From Paenarthrobacter nitroguajacolicus JCM 14115 (GTDB lineage Bacteria > Actinomycetota > Actinomycetes > Actinomycetales > Micrococcaceae): a DNA stretch of 42,667 nt. Below the pieces are notes generated by a model. The model did no database searches. It worked only from the letters and a program-made list of their open reading frames with translations, and was not told where the DNA came from. The stretch lies in NCBI GenBank assembly GCA_001313365.1, contig BBFS01000036.1, forward strand, positions 1 to 42,667, read 5' to 3'. Position 1 is the stretch's first letter; each line of letters starts with the position of its first letter. The translations under genes were made by a program, and so were the position numbers. This document shows positions 39,069 to 42,667 of the stretch, piece by piece.

Positions 39069-39118
39069 GGTAGCAGTTGAGGCCGTTTTGAGCTGTCAGA
39101 ACGGCCTCAACTGCTACC
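39069..39118. terminator. perfect palindrome between convergent genes
   Basis: Arms GGTAGCAGTTGAGGCCGTT (39069-39087) and its exact complement (39100-39118) with a 12-base loop, eight bases past the amylase stop and ten before the stop of the opposing gene. It probably acts as a bidirectional terminator. Its core GCAGTTGAGGCC recalls the GCAGTTGACGCC of palindrome C, so it may be a distant family member. Confidence 0.7.
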
Positions 39119-39127
39119 CAGATGGGG

Positions 39128-40170
39128 TTATTTGTAATTCAGGCTCAGGAACATGGCCTTCAGCTGCGCGTACTGCGTGGTATTCATCCAGGCCTTGGCC
39201 GCTTCCGGGGTGGCGAAGGCGGGCTGCTTGGCGGGATCGAAAACCGCGTAAGCACTCATAATGCCGTTAGGTACGCGGATCTGATTGATGCCAGAACCTG
39301 TTTCACCGGCTTGCATCTCGGAGCCCAGGCGAACGTCCATGATGTAGGTGGGTGTCTCGTCCAGCGGCGTGGCCGGAGCTTCCTCTCCCGGGTGCGTCAT
39401 GACGGCCGCCTGGTGGGCAAAGAACCCGAACTGCACGGGGGTCGTTGGGCGAAGTTGACGACACAACACCAGGTACTAGGGCGCGGTCATAAATGGTTCT
39501 CTTCACCCAGCCGCCCGTCCCATCCGCGTAGTTTCCATTGAACAGGCGGGCTACCTCTGCCCCCAGCGCCATCGAAGACAGTCACAATGCGCGAGGCTTC
39601 CGCAGTCCCGGGCGGATCGAATGGTCCCTGTTCCGCCCGGATACTCCAGCCGACCGGATAGTTGAAGGACAAATGCCCGTCCGGGAAAGTGTAGGTCTGG
39701 GTGGTCGGCGCCTGCACGGGTGGCACCACTGGCGCCGAGGCGTCAGCTGGAGGTGTGGTGGGTGCGGGCACTTGGGTGGGCGTCGGTGTAGGTGTGGCGG
39801 TGGGCGTTGCGGTCGGAGTAACTGAGGGCGTGGGAGTGGGCGTTGGGGTTACCGAAACGCTGGGTGTCGGTGTCGCTTCTGTGGACGTAACCGTGACGGC
39901 AGGCGCTGGCGCGGTGTTAATCGAGCCAAAGTTGGCGGCCACAAGCACACCCGCTGTAACGGCAGCAGCGCCGAGCAACAGTCCCCCCGGCAATCTGGCT
40001 TTGCGTCGCCTGCGCTGTTCCAGGGACGTCACTGAGGCGATCGGGCGGCTGTCGCTGAACACCGTGGTGCCCGACAGAATTTTGTGGAGCGCTTCTTCGC
40101 CGTTGGGTTCCGCCACTGGATCGATAGTGAGCGGGTCAATCGCTGATATCTGGTTCTTGATCGGATCCAT
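39128..40170 (-). CDS. membrane-anchored partner of the ECF sigma factor (frameshifted)
   Basis: Protein of about 345 residues. The N-terminus MDPIKNQISAIDPLTIDPVA and the helix LLLGAAAVTAGVLVAANFG make a cytoplasmic segment and single membrane span, as in actinobacterial proteins placed after ECF sigma genes, and I take it as an anti-sigma-like protein. A Pro/Thr/Val-rich linker follows (39760-39890), then an extracytoplasmic domain with FPDGHLSFNYPVGWSIRAEQ and an end YAQLKAMFLSLNYK. Frame errors near 39555, 39490 and 39440 split the outer domain. A missing stop caused by the C6 run at 40180 makes it appear fused to the sigma factor. No zinc anti-sigma motif is visible. Confidence 0.7.
39760..39890 (-). 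repeat. Pro/Thr low-complexity coding repeat
   Basis: Short-period repeat of GGTGTGGGCG-like units that on the minus strand encodes a Thr-Pro linker (TPTPTPSVTPTATPTATPTP). It is an irregular minisatellite inside the coding region, likely a cell-wall-spanning linker, and is not a CRISPR array. Confidence 0.75.
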
Positions 40171-40175
40171 TGTCT

Positions 40176-40687
40176 TCAGACCCCCCATCTTCTGTGTAGT
40201 CGATTCGGCCCCTGCAGGCAGTTGTTTTCTGAAGGCTGTCCGTGCCCGGTGAAGGCGGACTTTAGCCGCCGATTCGCTGCACTGCAGCACCTTCGCTATA
40301 TCGGCGCTCCCCCAAACCGTCCCAGTACGCCATCTGCAAAATGTCGCGGTCCTTCTCGCGCAGGCGTTCCATCGCATCCTGGACAGCAACGTTCTCGGAG
40401 TCGTCACCAAACCGTTGGACCGCCGTCGTCCGCAGCTTTTCCTGTAGCGCCAGGCGCCTGTCACGGCTCCTGTACGCATTTCCCACGAGATTCCGTGCAA
40501 CCGTCAAGAGGTACGGGAGGTCCGGGCGGGAATCGTCGGTCCATTTTTGCCATACGACCCGGAACACGTCGGCCGCGATCTCTTCAGCTACCTCCGCGGA
40601 TTCAACGCGTCGGCAGACGAACTTGAAAACGGATGGGTAGCTGTCTTTGTGAATGGCGATGAACGCCAATTCGCGCTCTGAAAGCAC
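40176..40687 (-). CDS. ECF-type RNA polymerase sigma factor (frameshifted)
   Basis: Extracytoplasmic-function sigma factor of about 170 residues. Region 2 is recognisable in YPSVFKFVCRRVESAEVAEE and AADVFRVVWQKWT, followed by LPYLLTVARNLVGNAYRSRD. Region 4 begins LREKDRDILQMAYWDGL and, after a frame error near 40308, gives SADIAKVLQCSESAAKVRLH with RARTAFRKQL, the DNA-binding helix for the -35 element. The start is GTG 40687 with AGGGGG ahead. With G5 instead of the printed run, it ends STTQKMGV at TGA 40176-40178, six bases before the partner gene. The pair probably senses an envelope signal. The 105-bp gap to the Ig-repeat gene holds no clear promoter I can name. Confidence 0.88.
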
Positions 40688-40792
40688 GATTGTTCCCCCC
40701 CTGATAATTAGAGCCCTGAACTGCAGGATACTTGTATAGTTTCCGGCTGGGCGGCCAGGGTTACATAGGGCAAAAGATTTCCCAGATCGGTG

Positions 40793-42629
40793 TCAGAAAT
40801 CCCTGTCCAACGTCCCCCCCGCTTCGGTCAGCGGCGCCAGCGAGCAGGCGACTCCCGCAGGAGAACTGACGGCCGACGTCGCGTCCAGGCCAAGTTTGCG
40901 GCCGCGCCTGAAGTCCTAACACCGGCGCCACCGCTCGCCACGCTTCCCAGGAGCACTGTGACTACTGTGCGGGGGGGAATTCCGCCCACTGTTTCGGTTG
41001 CAGCCGTCATGGTGGCGTTGAACACCGCGGACTTACGATTCTTTGCGTAGTTCTGCTTCAGGTTGACTGATCCGAGGTTGACGCTGCTCCCGGTCCGTTG
41101 CACGTCGACTACATCCTGCCCATTACCCAGGCCCAGCAGGTTGCCGTCCCGCAATCGAACTGTCACAGGAAGGGGCGCCCCCCCGCCCAGCCCGGACTGA
41201 CAGTTGCCAAGTTGACCTGCTGGCTATAGACGAAGCTCATCGAGTCGCCAGGTTCGAGCCTTCCCGGAATGGCTCCACCGTTGGTGGTTCGTATGTCGCA
41301 GCACGGAGCGGGCTGTTGTCCACCCTCCTTGCCGCCACCGTTGCGGAGATGGCTTCCTTCCCGTTGCGGTCGGTGAGTACCGCCCGGAGGTCGTAGATTC
41401 CGTCGGTGTAACCGGCGGTGTTCCAACTGCAGCCGTAGGGGGGCAGCAGCAATGGTGCAGAGCGTGCTCCAGCTTGTTGTCCCGGCGGGTGCGACTTGGA
41501 TCCGAATAGAAGCGACGCCGGCAGTCGAGTTCGCTGCGGCGGTCAGAGGCACGGCGCCCGTTAGGTAAGCGCCGGGATCCTCCAAGGAGACCGATGCCAC
41601 CGTGTTGTCAACAGTTCTACTCAGGCCGCGGAGGTAGCACTGTTTCCCGAGGCATCCACACTGATGGCCCTGAAGGAGTAGCCGCCGTCGGCCACGGTAG
41701 TGGTATCGAAGCGGCAAGCGTAGGGGGCTCTCCGTTAGCGCGCACACGGTGGTCCAGGTGTTTGTCCCGGTGCGGGCGTACTGAAAGCTGACTTGGGCAA
41801 CCCCCCCGGAATGAGCATCCGTGGACGTGGCGGCCAAAGTACGCACGCCGCTGAGTGGCGTCCCCCCCGGGTCCGTCATGGTCACCGCGGGAGCACGTTA
41901 TCCACGGTGATGTCCGTGACCACCGCCGAATAAGTGGAGGTCAGACCCGCGACAGCAACCGCCCGGAGATCGTAGGTTTCATTCGCGGTGAAGGCTGTGT
42001 TCCACGTGCAGTTATACGGAGCCGTGACATCAAGGCACAGAATGCTCCACTTGTTGGCCCCCCCTGCCAAGGAGTACTCAACCCGGACGCTGTAAAGCGG
42101 GTGGGCGGCGCCGAGCAGGCTGGTGGACAGAGGAACGTTGCCGCGAACAGCTTCGGCCGGGCTAGCCAGGACCACCAGCAGGTTGTTGGCAACAGTTGTG
42201 GCACGGAGGGCGCTGACAGAGGTGAGCCCGGCGTTATCCGCAGCCCTGGCGCGGAGACTATAGCCGCCGTCGGGCACTGATTTGGTGTTCCAGTGGCAGG
42301 TGACTGCGGCAGTGGCGGCTGAACAGATGGTGGTCCACGTGGTTGTACCGTCGCGGAGGTACTCGACGTCGATGCTCCGGATGCCGGACTCGGCGTCCTG
42401 CGCTGATGCCGAGATGGTAACGGTGTCCTTGACCGAGTCGCCGGGGGGGTCCGCGAGCGCTACGGTGGGCGGGTTCCAATCCGGGGAGGCCGCCCAACCG
42501 TTCCCGGACGTGGACGTGATCGATGTGAAGGCGGCGGCGGACGTACCAGCGTGGCGCCCAGGATTACCAGGACGGCAATGACCGCGGCGAGGAGGAACGC
42601 CGCTGTGCCTTGATGCGCGGGTTGGCCAC
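40793..42629 (-). CDS. secreted Ig-like repeat protein (frameshifted)
   Basis: Exported protein of about 610 residues. After AVANPRIKAQRR comes a signal-like segment, FLLAAVIAVLVILGATLVTS ending in AAA. Four Ig-like repeats of about 95 residues follow, each with a Trp-Cys core and a later Tyr-Cys-Trp pair: TTWTTICSA with CHWNTKSVPDGG; KWSILCLDV with YNCTWNTAF; TWTTVCALT with YACRF; TSWSTLCTI with YGCSWNT. A fourth-strand motif YDLRAVA recurs, with VDNT linkers. A unique C-terminal domain (FVYSQQVNLATVSPG) ends LTEAGTLDRDF with TGA 40793-40795. Several breaks lie at G/C runs. GTG 42629 is the most likely start, but the frame is open to the right edge. It resembles surface proteins in actinobacteria; function is unknown. 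Confidence 0.75.
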
Positions 42630-42667
42630 AGCGTGGGTCCGGCAGCCGAGCGGGTCGGGCGAGCGGT

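Noticed and set aside
39760..39890. Possible CRISPR-like repeat array
   Set aside because: The units are irregular, very short and in frame with a Thr-Pro linker; there are no spacers and no cas genes.
39487..40500. Fused sigma factor and anti-sigma protein in one frame
   Set aside because: The fusion depends on the C6 run at about 40180. With one base fewer the sigma frame stops at 40176 and the partner begins at ATG 40170, the usual two-gene layout.

Overview
The window is high-GC DNA with actinobacterial gene content and organisation, most like Arthrobacter/Paenarthrobacter (Micrococcaceae). The case rests on a desABCD-type hydroxamate siderophore operon with an IdeR/DmdR-like iron box, LacI-led sugar ABC operons without their own ATPase gene, FCD-GntR and MmyB-like XRE regulators, GTG/TTG starts and many 4-base ATGA/GTGA gene overlaps. 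It looks chromosomal: I see no transposase, integrase, phage, CRISPR, tRNA or rRNA.

Quality warning: the text carries roughly ninety G or C runs of exactly 7 (a few of 8), by hand count. In conserved motifs, runs that should be 4 read as 7 (one extra Gly or Pro) and runs that should be 5 also read as 7 (frameshift). Single-base losses and gains occur at shorter G/C runs. Most genes are therefore split over frames. I treat these as sequence errors, not gene decay, and give the span of the reconstructed gene.

Layout. 1-1742: end of a FUSC membrane protein, a lipoprotein and an SDR. 1866-8310: one leftward fructan/fructo-oligosaccharide operon, lacI - two permeases - binding lipoprotein - intracellular GH32, with its own promoter and operators. 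8401-13816: leftward desA-B-C-D under an iron box. 14055-16184: small membrane protein, GNAT and acyltransferase-3. 16276-20509: M20 hydrolase and MFS exporter divergent from a double-domain Lrp regulator, then a VOC protein. 20534-27677: DUF1304 protein, then a leftward acid-sugar catabolic operon (DUF1537 kinase, HIBADH-family dehydrogenase, GntP permease, class II aldolase), an alpha/beta hydrolase and a GntR regulator; a matching operator lies before the kinase and before gntR. 27739-30413: UspA protein, SDR, dodecin, MmyB-like regulator. 30601-35431: rightward AKR - AKR - epimerase - AKR - lactonase group. 35506-39060: two small overlapping genes, then a secreted GH13/X25 amylase-pullulanase behind two MalR/CcpA-type operators. 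39128-42629: ECF sigma factor, a membrane-anchored partner, and an Ig-repeat surface protein.

The most interesting non-coding signal is a family of about 60-bp intergenic palindromes (1785, 8332, 29492, 35438) whose half-sites share one consensus, GCCGAGRTGGCAKTTAATAC. They sit at 3' ends of genes, and one encodes the last codons of a regulator. Two unrelated perfect 19-bp-arm palindromes (27681, 39069) occupy other convergent gene ends.
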